A stretch of 64,000 bases of DNA. It comes from Dipteronia dyeriana (Eukaryota; Streptophyta; Magnoliopsida; Sapindales; Sapindaceae). The notes under the pieces are model-generated. The model was not told where the DNA came from. It saw only the letters and a list, made by a program, of their open reading frames with translations, and searched no databases. Below are positions 49,601 through 60,447 of this stretch, piece after piece (position 1 is the first letter of the stretch; each line of letters begins with the position of its first letter). The stretch covers positions 96,920,652-96,984,651 of the forward strand of contig CM065299.1 of assembly GCA_032871835.1 (NCBI GenBank), in the 5' to 3' direction. A program made the position numbers and the translations under genes.

Positions 49601-50104
49601 TTTTGGTGGAAATGGTGATGAATGTTACCTTTTTGTTGGTCACTTGCAGTGATGTCACCTTTATAATAAGTTAAGTTTAAAAGACACCTATTATGGTGAG
49701 CTACCGAAATTGCCCTTAAATAATCTATATTTTATTCTTTAAAGGTTGTCGTCTAATAAAGTTGTCTGAAAATCAATCACCTACTCCATTTTTTCTTCAC
49801 AAAACGAGCTCCATTCTAGATTTTGCACATATTCCAGATTTTGCACAAGAAGGTAAAATAATATTTATGATCTTCATTTCCATTTTTTATTGTATTTCTG
49901 TGTGGTATAACACTGTATGAACATTTATGAACATGTTGTCTCAAAATTTTTATGTTGATGTTCTGAAGTTGTAAACTTTTTACAAAGAATGAATGAACAT
50001 GTATGTATATTTTTTTGTATATATATTTGGGCGAGTTCAGTTGTAGTGGTGCAAACAAGTTTATAATCTTGGACATAAAAGCTGAAAATGTTTTAAAAAA
50101 GGTC

Positions 50105-50640
50105 GAAACATTTGTAAAAAAGCTCGGATGTGAAACTAAGTCTCGATCAAATTCTAAAAAAGCTCGATTCCAAAAATAAATGCTGGATACGTAAAAAGAA
50201 AAGCTCGATCCCTTGAAAAAAGGCTCGGTCATTGGCAAAAGAAGCTCGATCCATCAGAAAAAAAGCTCGATCCCTCCCAAAAAAAGCTCGATCTCTGCCA
50301 AAAAAAGCTCGATCTCTTACACAATTAGTTCGATCCCTCACACAAATAGCTCGATCCCTTTTGAAAAAGGCTCGATACCGTACAAAAAAAGCACGAGCCC
50401 TCACAAAAAAGCTCGATTCCTAAAAAAAAGCTCGATCCGTAAAAGTAGAAGGTCGAGCCATATGAAAAAAAGCTCGAGCCATATATTATAAAGCTCGATT
50501 ATGTAGAAAAAGAGCTCGATCTTGAACAAAAAAAGCTCGATCCCTTTAGAAAGAGCTCAGTCATTTAAAAAAACGGCTCGATCATGTACAAAAAAAGCTC
50601 GATCAGTTTTTTAAAAAAGCTTCATATCTTACACTTTTGA
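50105..50640 (+). repeat. Left minisatellite array, core AAAGCTCGATCC
   Basis: Roughly 25 imperfect units of about 17-21 bp read AAAAAAGCTCGATCCnnnn, with an invariant GCTCGAT centre and a variable linker. The array lies between the MULE left end and the acceptor before the transposase exon (50723/50724), so it probably occupies the first intron of mudrA. Overlapping frames on both strands through the array are repeat by-products. Confidence 0.9.
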
Positions 50641-50723
50641 TTTTTGTTTAATCCTTTATAATTGTAAATTTAATATGAAATATTTGTTTCCTTATTAATG
50701 GTTTTTGATGTTGGTTTTGACAG

Positions 50724-53468
50724 GACAATGGATAGGGTGAGAATAGTCATATCTTACAACGGTCGATGGGAGCAATTACCAGACGGAAATCAGAGGTATT
50801 TAGGTTCCGATAACCAAGGTTTGTATGTGTTAAAGAATTTGAGTTACGACGAACTGGTGTCGATCGTGCAAACCATTATGAAGTTTGATGAGAACAAATA
50901 CAGTGCTGAGTTACATTCTCTATCAACTGTTCCCGGGACTACATGTCGTACATTTATAAGAAACAATGACGATGTTCAGTTTATGCTAGGGGAAGATAGG
51001 GTGATCCCTCAAGTATGTGTTAGTCTAATCGAGAGGCCAGCAGAAGGTGTCATTGGTGAAGATATCCCTCATCCTGATAACACCCAACAATTTCGATCGT
51101 CAGGCGGAAGCAACCAGTTATTCACAGAAAGAAGTGGGATTGATGGTCGGGAATAAATGTGTTGTCCCACCGAAAGTAGTCGCCCATGATAATAGACCGG
51201 AACCTCAATTCGACGATGTATTTGGTTGTCATATTGAGATGAATGGTAGAGAGTACAACCACCAATACAATGAGATCTACAATGACATCAACAATGATGA
51301 GAATATATCACTGAATGTTGGGGTGAATCATGAGGTGGATAATGAGGGCAATTTAAATTCTATAGAAAATGTAGAGGACAATCAGGATGATGCAGAACCT
51401 GTCGAAACGGAAAGACGTGTAAGATATGTACACAGATTTAGTTCCAGTGCATCAGATATAGTTGGGACTTCAAATAATGCAAGAACATGGGTTATTCCAG
51501 GAGCAGAATCATACTCGTTTGGTATTGGTGGAAGCAGGAACTTGTTTGAAGATAAACCTACAAGCATGATATATAAATGCCAGTTTTTTGCAATGAAAAA
51601 GGAATTGAAGAGACTAGTAGGCCATTTTGCAATGCAACAGAACTTCGAGTGGAAGGTAAAATGGTCCAATAAGACAACATTACATCTAGTTTGTTTGATG
51701 GGAAATTATACATGGAAGTTAAGAGTTGTGAGGAGAGATGAAGGCACATACTTTCAAGTAAGAAGTTTTGTCAACGAACACACTTGTCAGTTAGAGGAAA
51801 TTCACCGCTGGCATCGACAAGCTAGTGCAATCACAATTAGAGAAGTTATTGCACCTAGACTTCAACAACAAGATGGTCGACTAATGCGTCTGAAGGACAT
51901 AATCACCGACATGAAATCAATGTATGGAATCCAAATCATGTACAGTAAGGCACACGCCGCCCTCGATTATGCTTTATCACTGACATATGGAACACATGAG
52001 GAAACCTTCTAACTGCTTCTATCATTTGGTTACGTTTTGGAACAACAAAATCCCGGCACAATCACTGACTTACAGTACGACGAAGATGATACATTTCTAT
52101 ACTTCTTCATGTCGATTGGAGCCTCACTTAGAGGATTCTGAACGTGTATGCGTCCAGTTATTGCCGTTGATGGTACCCATTTGAAGGGACGATTCCGGGG
52201 TACAATGTTTGTTGCAACAACACAAGATGGGAATGAACATGTGTATCCAATTGCTTTTGGGTACATCGACTCAGAAAACAACCTTTCATGGGAATGGTTT
52301 TTGGATTGCTTGAAGGGTTCCCTAGGTCATATTGATGAGCTAGTTTTCATTTCTGATAGACATGCAAGCATTGAACCAGAGATTTCTAAAGTGTTTCCTT
52401 ATGCCACTCATACCATATGTTGCTGGCACTTTGCTGAAAATCTTAAAAAGCGATTTCATAGGAATGATGTTGCCGTAATAATGGACAAATCAGCACTCAC
52501 ATACACCGAGTTTGAATATAACCACCATATGGAATAGTTAAGAAACTTGCACCAGAATGCATATGATTATGTCATTGATGCCGGTCCACACAAGTGGTCC
52601 AGTGTACATTGCCTGGAAAGAAGGTATAGGGTGATGACGACTAATGCTGCAGAATGCATAAACTCATGCCTAAAATTCGCACGCCAACTGCCTATGTTGA
52701 CTCTGGCTGAGTTCATTAGGAACATGCTGCAACGGTGGTTTCATGATCGCTATAGAGCTGCACAAACCATGCGTCATCAGTTGACCGACGCAACACATCT
52801 TGTGCTCTTAAAACGTGTGGAGAAGTGTGGTTATTTGCCCTTAAATCCAGTCGATTAAAACATTTTTTCGGCCAAGCGGTCTGGAAAACAGTGGACTGTT
52901 GACTTAGCTCGGAAGACTTGTACTTGCAACAAATTTTAAATGGATCATTTTCTATGTTCTCAAGCCCTTGCGGCGGCACTGTAGATTACTGTAACTTGGA
53001 CTTCACAACTTTGAAAACCTACTGATCATTTTCTTGGTGAAGCTGATCGTTTTCAATGTTTTTTACAGGGAGCGAAACTTGGACTTCACAACTTTGTGTG
53101 CGGACTACTACAAGACACAGACACTTATTAAAGCGTACTCGGTTCCTATTATACCGGTGGGCCATCCTTCCACTTGGGTTGTGCCATCTGACATTGCTCA
53201 GAGGGTGATTTTGAATCCAAACTCCAGGAGACAAGCAAGACGCCTGAGGGCGGGTCACCATGTCTCGTCTTCGGAGAGGACAACTACACAATCCTGTAGA
53301 AGATGTGGACAACCAGGACATAATTCCAGGAGATGTTCTAATCCACTGATGATTAATGAAGGTACAAGAAGAGCTGTTCCCGATGAATACCGCCGCAAGT
53401 GTAGCATCTGCCATTCAATTGGACACAACAAACAAACGTGCCTTAACATTGACTCTAATAGGGAATGA
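50724..53468 (+). pseudogene. MuDR-type transposase (mudrA) with SWIM and two CCHC knuckles, decayed
   Basis: A splice acceptor precedes the ATG at 50728 (MDRVRIVISYNGRWEQ). A frameshift near 51130 moves reading to the next frame (to 52012), which carries the MuDR DNA-binding-like domain (EWKVKWSNKTTLHLVC...). The transposase core has D in VIAVDGTHLKG and D in FISDRHASI (52148-52537). The region TTNAAECINSCLK follows. The SWIM motif is damaged (CTC...C-S-Q). The C-terminus holds two intact zinc knuckles, CRRCGQPGHNSRRC and CSICHSIGHNKQTC (about 53297-53440). At least five in-frame stops lie at about 52010, 52139, 52535, 52856 and 52937, so it is non-functional. Confidence 0.9.
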
Positions 53469-53646
53469 ATGACAATTTTTTGATCACATTGAAAACTTTT
53501 GGAAGTGTATCATATTGTAATAATTTGGAATTGCAATAATTACTTATTAATGAATGAATTAATATTAATGAATGAATAATGAACAAATTAATATTCATGA
53601 ATTAATTACATGTCTCTGTACAACTAAAATGGTAATATACAAAAAA

Positions 53647-56600
53647 TCACTTGGCGGGCCTGGAGTTAGCAAAAATCTCCACAACCATTTTTTCCCGAAT
53701 CATCCATATGTCGTCCTCTGACCAATCAAAAGGCCTTCGGTTCGCCACTATGTACTCGATAATTCTCAAAGTATGGGGACCACAGTTACCTTTACAATTC
53801 GGGACATAAAACACCATCAGAAATCGTTCATAAAGAATATCTAAACACGTGAATGAAATAGAATGTCTTACGATTTCTTTTGTTGGGGGACTGTAGAAGG
53901 ATGCACCAGGCTGACCGAGAAGGGCTTATTTTCCCGAGTGAACGCCCGACGACCAGGTCGTCGTGCTGTATGGAACCCTACACCACTCAACATGGAGGGT
54001 AAAAACCACCGTAATGGCCGGACATGCTGGTGCCTGATCTGATAAGGAACTTCCTGTCTCCAGGGGTCATAAATATCAATCTTCCCGGGACAAAGGTCAA
54101 CGCTCACCACCAGCCAATGTTGCACGGAATCAATACCTATAATAGTTTGCATGCCGTGTTAGCTGAGGATATACTTACAATTTTTTTAAAATCATCTCAA
54201 TCATGTAACACTTACCTGGTCAACCTCGTGCCATGGGCGGTTTCCACTCGTGGTTGCTCCACGGACCGTGAGAAGGTCATCTTCCAACCATCGGGACTGT
54301 AACACATTCCACCTTGCCGTGCTCACAGCACAGTGGGAATCACGAGGCATCATCCTCTCCCACATGTACAACATAAGTGGCTGTACAAGCATTGACAAGA
54401 TCGTATTATTAATACAGAAGCATAAAATCCGATGTGATTCCCAAATATTATAACCACTTACATAAAATTGTGTATCCAACACGTTGATCCTCTGGTTGTA
54501 CACATTGTGGAATCCTCGCCGATGCTTGCGAAGAATATTGAGGTATGCATCCATATGCTGACAAACAATAAAACCACCGTAATTGTTAACAATTCAACAA
54601 TACTTACACAAAAGTTAATATGAAATATAATAAGTACGTACCGTGTCCTCCAAGTCCATGAAGTTGGACTGCATACTCACGAACCATCCCGCGGTAACTG
54701 GTGACATCACGTCCACATCACGTCTGTTTAATGATTGAATTACCTTAGTTATACATAAATTAGAATAAACAAGAAATGTACATCCATTTGTATTATAAAA
54801 AGTTGGACTCACTGTTCCCCGTTGTTGTTCCTCTTGAAGGCCTTGTATGCCGCTAGGTGGTCACCGTCCACTAGTCCGTGGGGGTCAAAAATGTGTTCTA
54901 CAGACTCGGGTCGTGTCTTCAACCTCTTTGGACGACATGGATCTGTGTAAGGGCTCACCAACTGCCATCACGCTTACCTAAACGCTTCACCGGGGGAAGG
55001 GACCGCTCCGACGCCACGGACGTACTGGGTGGGGGAGGGGGCCGCTCCGACGCCACGGACGTGCTGGGTGGGGGAGGGAACCGCTCTGACGCCATAGAGG
55101 TGCTGGGTAGGGGAAGGGACCGCTCCGATGGCACAGACGTGCTGGGTGGGGGAGGGGACCGCTCCGACGCCACAGATGTGCTAGGTGGGAGAGGGGACCG
55201 CAGTGGTTGAATCGATATGCTAGGAGGTGGGGGGATCGATGTGATGGGAGGTGGGGGGATGTGCGCTGAGCCTGGGTGTCTGTCCCTCCCCATAAACCTA
55301 TCAGTCGACCCTCTGGGACTAAATAATTGATCAGGAGGTGGGGGCCCATCTCGGTGTATACTTAAGGTCGAACCTTGAAGCCTCCAGATCATATCCAGTA
55401 ACAATCGGTGTTGCTGCTGACGATCCTCATCACTCTTTCAGATCATATCCAACAACTCCAAGTGTTGACGTTGTCGATCCTCGTCACTCTTCCGGACTGC
55501 TTCACGCACATCATTCAACATTTCAGTCCATGGAGCTTGAAATCATGTCTACATTGTTAGTAAAAAACTATCAGCACGTGTTACTAAAAAACACTTAACT
55601 TTGTTTTCAACTTACCTTTCCATCACGTCCAACGCCCCCACGGGAATCCCCTGAAGATGTACCATGTCCGGGGGTGGAAAACCGAACCCGCTGCCTTTCT
55701 CGTTAAGGGTCTGTCTCATATCCCCCACTGCCACTGGGCCTCAAACCCCCAACAGCGGGCTCAGATCCCTCACTGTCAATGGTCCTGTCTGTACCACGAT
55801 CCCGCCTAAAGTGGTCTGATCAGGGACCTCATGCGGCATATCATCCATGTCATCTTCTACATACATGCTCCCCCCCTCGTCTAGGCAGGCATAGTACGGT
55901 GCCTGTCTCTCAGCTGGTGTCGGCACCAGTTCCTTGATAGCAAACATCTGAGATATTAGTTAGAACAATGTCATTGTACAAATACTAACTAATAAAAACA
56001 GTAACAAAATAAATACATACCCTGGCTTTGAAAATATTTGCTAGCTTCTTCCCTCTCGGTTGTTTGGTCAACTCCCACTTCAAAATACGGGGAGTTAGAC
56101 CAGTAACCCTCCGGACACCGACCTCTTTGGCCAACTCAGGGATCACCTCCAAAGCAAATATCTGCATCATAAATAAGTACGATAAGTATCCATACAATTT
56201 TGGGCACCAACAATAAAGTACAATTTGTAGTTCGAACTTCATACCAACAGGGCATGAGAAAGACCGTATATGTTGTAGGTCTCCACCCTGTGTACATCAG
56301 CGCCCTTTTCCTGCCGGCGTCGCTCGAACCCGCCTCTTCGCCCGTCAAGTGCATTCTTGAATGAGTGAATAGAATGCCTGTACACGTGGGCACCCCACGG
56401 GAACTCTTCGAACGCATCGAGGTCCTCAACCAGCCGAAACTACCAAACTGGAATCTTGAATCTCTCATCCACCCCCATTAGTATCCAGTTCAGCATATAT
56501 AAGAGGCAGAGCTTGACAGCATCGTACGCCTGTCCGAAATCTGTGCCTGTGACAACACCCCTAATATGCTCCAGCGACACCTCCTCGGCTCTAGGAAAGT

Positions 56601-57003
56601 ACCGTTCATGTATGCCATTCTCCACTGCTGCATACATTGTGGTATATGGTACAACTCCAAACCGCAGTCCGGTGATCAGGCAAAATTCCACCTCGAAAAC
56701 TTCATCGACTGGGTTCCTAACATGAAGTGCATCTCATCTGTGGGGCCGTTATGATGGAGCTCCCTCAAAAGCAACCAATGGATAATACCACCGAAAAACT
56801 TCATCTCCCTATGCATCATCAGGAAATGCCCGAAACAAGACGCCATGAACCGCAGACAGTTTTCATCTGCAAATTTTATAGGGACACGGTTCAGCGCGTC
56901 GTCCATATGGACGAGGGCATCAAAATGGTTGTGTCCTGTAAATTTGCCCTCGTACCAGTATCCTTCTGAAGTTTTAAGTGAATCCCTCAACCTATTTCTC
57001 ATC
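53647..57003 (-). pseudogene. DUF1985 / Ulp1 (C48 SUMO-protease-like) gene captured by the MULE, decayed
   Basis: On the minus strand, exons run from an acceptor near 57003 (MRNRLRDSLKTSEGYWYEG) through a DUF1985-like region (FCLITGLRFG at about 56670; ALEVIPELAKEVG ... RILKWELTKQPRGKK at about 56030-56160). A proline-rich repeat linker follows (54990-55210), then PYTDPCRPKRLK. The C48 domain shows DAYLNILRK, HWLVVSVDL (catalytic His), IDIYDPWR (Asp) and GNCGPHTLRIIEYI (Cys; Asn replaces the usual preceding Asp), ending at the TGA at 53647-53649. Ulp1 enzymes process or remove SUMO; the role of MULE copies is unknown. A 1-base frameshift near 56685, a stop near 56440 and a frame change near 54970 break the gene. 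A possible first exon lies at 58019-58200. Confidence 0.82.
54990..55210 (-). repeat. 13-codon proline-rich tandem repeat in the Ulp1-like gene
   Basis: Six units of 39 bp encode variants of PPPPSTSVASERS on the minus strand; the last units grade into PPPPITSI and PPPPSISI. The period is a multiple of three, so unit gain or loss keeps the frame. It lies between the DUF1985-like part and the protease domain, as a disordered linker. Confidence 0.88.
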
Positions 57004-57036
57004 TGCAATGTAACAGAAATACAACATCATTATACT

Positions 57037-57860
57037 TATTAAAAAGCTCGATCCCTTTCAAAAAAGCCCGATTGATTTACAAAAATGCTCGATTCCTTTT
57101 CAAAAAGGCTCGATCCCTTTCAAAAAGGCTCAATCCCTTTCAAAAAAGCTCGATCCCTTTCATAAAAGCTCCATCACTTTTAAAAAAAGCTCGACCCCTT
57201 TTTAAAAAACCTCGATCCCTTTTAAAAAAGCTCGATCCCTTTTAAAAAAGGCTCGATCCCTTTTCAAAAAAGCTCGATCCCTTTCAAATAGGCTCGATCC
57301 AATTCAAAAACAGCTCGAACATATTCAAACAAGCTCGAAACATATTCAAAAAAACTCGATTCCTTTTCAAAAAGGCTCGATCCCTTTCAAAAAGGCTCGA
57401 TCCTTTTAAAAAAAGCTCCATCCCTTTTTAAAAAAGCTCAATCCCTTTTTAAAAAAGCTCGATCCCTTTTCAAAAAAGCTTGATCCCTTTCAAATAGGCT
57501 CGATCCCTTTCAAATAGGCTCACACCTATTCAAAAAAGCTCGATTCCTTTTTAAAATGGCTCGATCTTTTTTAAAAAAGGCTTGATCCCTTTTCAAAAAA
57601 GCTCGATCCCTTTCAAATAAGCTCGATCTAATTTTAAATCAGCTCAAACCAATTCAAAAAAGCTCGAAACCTATTCGAAAAAGCTCGATCCTTTCCAAAA
57701 TGGCTCGATTCTTTTTTTTAAAAAAAACTCAATTCCTTTTCGAAAAAACTCGATTCCTTTTCCAAACCAAAACCTAATTTTCACGAAAAAAATAGCTCGA
57801 CTAATCAAATAAGCTCGATTTTCTTGAAAAAAGTCTCGAAAACCCAGATTTCATCTTCCT
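57037..57860 (+). repeat. Right minisatellite array, core AAAGCTCGATCCCTTT
   Basis: About 40 units of 17-22 bp read AAAAAAGCTCGATCCCTTTT with drift. The array has the same core and the same + strand orientation as the left array, 6.4 kb away. It falls between a donor (58019/58018, AAAG|GTAAGATT on the minus strand) and the acceptor near 57003, so it probably occupies intron 1 of the Ulp1-like gene. Confidence 0.9.
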
Positions 57861-57962
57861 CAACTGATATTCAACCAAATTACAAACCCTAACTTAAACC
57901 ACAACCATTCTCACATCTCTATTTTAACCGGTTTCTACAATTCCTATCAACAAAACTCAATT

Positions 57963-58235
57963 CTAACATGCAGTGCAAGTTAACAACAACAAAAACGAGG
58001 AAAAATAACAAATCTTACCTTTGTCAATCGCAGCTCTTCCGGTCACTTCACCGTTGATTAGTTTCCCGTCGGTTTGACTGTTGTTTCTATCTGACTTTGA
58101 AAACGACAACTTCCTCACTGTTAAAATATTTCGGGATGTTTTTGTCTCAAACGCTCTTTTGGTGCCTTTTAAACATAAATTAGTAAAGTGGTGATATTTG
58201 CACAACACATCCCTCAAATAGTGCCAATAATTTTT
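57963..58235 (-). other. Possible first exon of the Ulp1-like gene overlapping the MULE right end
   Basis: An open frame (KRAFETKTSRNILTVRKLSF..., ending at a GT donor at 58018) runs from the right inverted repeat inward. No ATG is present in the frame, so it is either leader sequence or has lost its start. Confidence 0.4.
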
Positions 58236-58704
58236 TAACCCCTTTTGTTTTGTTAGAGATTAGTTTTTCTTTATGTGATTTTGTTATATTTTTTTTCATA
58301 AATAACATTAAAGTTACTTTGAAATATCCAGAATAAAAACTACAAAAAATGATACGAATTATAGTATACTTGAAAGATTTGAAATAAAATAAACCGAGTA
58401 AAAAAAATGGTAGCATACATGGATCTAGAAATTGAGAAGAAAAATAAAACAAACATGTAAAACAATAAAATTAATAAATATTAATCAAACATAGTAATCA
58501 TGAGATTGAGATTTGAAAGAAAATATAAATAAAAATAGTAAACATTAAATGATTTGAAATAATCTATGTCATTAAAGCTTTTGTCATTAAGGTTTTTAAA
58601 TAATAAAAATGGGGTTTTATTAATTTTAGTTTGTACAAGTTTTTGTAATAAAAATCGTATGTCTATTTAAGTAATTTGATAAACTAAAAAAAAAATACTA
58701 AATA
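58236..58704. other. AT-rich spacer between two MULE pieces
   Basis: No gene or clear element is seen; poly-A and poly-T runs dominate. Confidence 0.5.
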
Positions 58705-59510
58705 ATTTAAAAAGTAAGGCATAAATAGTCCAGTGGTGTGTGTGCCAATAATACCGTTCTTAAAAGACACTTATTATGGTGAATCACCTAAATTATCCTT
58801 AGATAATCAGTTTTTTATTCTTTTTGTACTTTCATCTCCACATTTCGAATACCGAACTCAGTAACTCCTCTCTCTCTCTTCTACAATAAACTTATCTGAA
58901 AATTGAAATCTTCTATAGCACAACCAAATGTTCGAATTTACCTACCCTTTCTTCTTCAACTTAGAAAAGGTCGACGTTCATCAGCACAACAAGATAATAT
59001 ATCTCTTATATCATAATTTTTCTATACTTGCGTTTATGAGTCATATAACACTTTATCCGTTTTTTTTTTCATTTGTTCTCTGAATCTTTTGTAAACCTTA
59101 AGTTGGTTTTATAAATTTTGCATCTCTGAGTCTTTCTAAGCTCTGTCCGAGCCTTTATAAACACTATCCGAGTCTTTTTAAAATAGTCTTCGAGCATTTT
59201 TAAAGTAGTGTCCTAGTCTTTTACATTAGTCTTTAAGCCGTTGTGAAGTTGTGTTCAAGCCTTTTTAAGAAGTGTCCGAGACTTTTACAGTAGTCTCCGA
59301 GCCTTTTAAATATCCTCACATGTGACTTTGTAGTACTGTTCATCATCATCTTCACTCGAAAAAAAAGCTCCGAGAGCGTTTCCCCCTGCCCTTCCGCGAG
59401 CTCGACTCCCGAAAGCGTTTGCGTAACGCCACTCTGTCGCTGTTCGAGTGATTGCCTGAGTTTCAACGGGGACATTCTCTCTATACTTCACAACTCTGTT
59501 ACTGTAAACT
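58705..59510. mobile_element. Fragment of a second MULE, left end plus array
   Basis: 58720-58825 (TTAAAAGACACTTATTATGGTG, AATCACCTAAATTATCC) aligns with 49660-49735 in direct orientation, and 58880-58915 aligns with 49745-49780. It continues into a tandem array (59130-59320) with units of about 30 bp built on TCCGAGCCTTTTTAAA. This core is the reverse complement of the GGCTCGG-type words of the main MULE. The remainder (59350-59500) is GC-richer and unrecognised. It is cut off before any transposase. Confidence 0.65.
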
Positions 59511-59965
59511 GAATGAAATAAATCCGATGTGGAACAACTATTGGAGGTATTTCTATCCGTTCATTAAACATAAGTTATTAAAGCCCCCCCCCCCCCCCCC
59601 CCCCAACACACACATATAAAGTACTGTTACTTTGTCCAAATGATGTGGCAATACTCTAATCAATTCATTTAAATCATGTAAATTTAATACAATTTAATGG
59701 ACTAGATTGTTGCCACATCATTTGGGTACTAGATTTAGACACGATAATTTGACAAAATAACATTAATATATATATATTCGGCTTTAGTCGGTGCACACTG
59801 ATATAACTTACATTGCGTTGCATGTGAGACACTGATTATGGAGAAACACTAATAAGTGCCTATACACTAAGTCAAAATTATGTAATTCTAATGATCTACA
59901 TGAGTGCACATCGAATTGAAAATTTCTATATATACACACACACTAATATCTAGACAACCCAAAAT

Positions 59966-59968
<3 letters not shown>

Positions 59969-60050
<82 letters not shown>
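59969..60050 (+). repeat. Compound (TA)n(GT)n microsatellite
   Basis: About 40 bases of alternating TA run into about 30 bases of alternating GT. Open frames here read as Ile-Tyr or Cys-Val runs and are artefacts. Confidence 0.95.
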
Positions 60051-60053
<3 letters not shown>

Positions 60054-60060
60054 AATATAG

Positions 60061-60447
60061 TGAGTCTCTCATGTGAATCTTTTATTTTAATTTCTATAAG
60101 GACCATAATGAAAACACATCGATTTTAATTAATTTTGATCTAATTTTTTGTGTGGATGTTGAGTTCATTGAATTCTACGTATGAACAAAATTTGAGAATT
60201 TCCCGATCACTATAACTATATATCCATTTAAAAAAAAAATTATGAAAGTATCGGAAAATATGTGAAATATTGGAAAATTCAGGAAAAATAGTTATAGTAT
60301 TCTTAAAATTCTCAAAATTTGTTCATAGGTAGATTTCAATGAACTCATTATCCATAAAAAGATTCAGGACAAAAATCGTTAAAATCAGTGTATTTTAATC
60401 AAAGTCCTTATTAAAATTAAAATAAATTATCATTCATAAGAGACTCA
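60061..60447. mobile_element. Foldback MITE beside a (TA)n tract
   Basis: The left arm (TGAGTCTCTCATGTGAATC ... GAACAAAATTTGAGAATT ... CTATAACTAT, 60061-60222) and the right arm (60288-60447) pair over about 150 bp as imperfect inverted repeats around a loop of about 65 bases. The outer ends are TGAGTCTC/GAGACTCA. A related right arm occurs at 48969-49103. The near-complete hairpin could be a small-RNA source. There is no coding capacity. Confidence 0.8.

Larger units (their letters stand above)
49600..58235. mobile_element. MULE carrying mudrA and a DUF1985/Ulp1-like gene
   Basis: The left terminal region (about 49610-49705, GTTTAAAAGACACC) and the right one (about 58165-58225; reversed, GTTTAAAAGGCACC) are imperfect inverted repeats sharing about 50 bp. 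Between them lie a mudrA transposase gene (+), then a convergent DUF1985/Ulp1-like gene (-), with a GCTCGATCC minisatellite on each side. Exact ends and the 9-11 bp target duplication were not resolved. The gene pair resembles the Ulp1-carrying MULEs described in Arabidopsis (Kaonashi) and melon (CUMULE). Both genes have stops or frameshifts, so this copy cannot move itself. Confidence 0.82.

Noticed and set aside
50147..50491. Open frames with repeated KKSSIP-like or RDRAFF-like peptides
   Set aside because: They are translations of the minisatellite array in several frames at once, with no conserved start or domain.
51382..53449. Minus-strand frames of 63-131 codons opposite mudrA
   Set aside because: They are antisense shadows of the transposase; the + strand carries all recognisable motifs.
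50105..57860. Regularly spaced short repeats resembling a CRISPR array
   Set aside because: The host is a plant nuclear genome, the linkers are 6-10 bases and A/T-biased, the repeat core drifts and there are no cas genes.
59306..59491. 61-80 codon minus-strand frames in the second MULE fragment
   Set aside because: They are moderately GC-rich but have no recognised domain, two frames overlap, and there is no link to a transposase. Kept only as unrecognised sequence in the fragment.
59888..60128. Open frames with Ile-Tyr, Thr-His and Cys-Val runs on both strands
   Set aside because: They are translations of the compound (TA)n(GT)n microsatellite.
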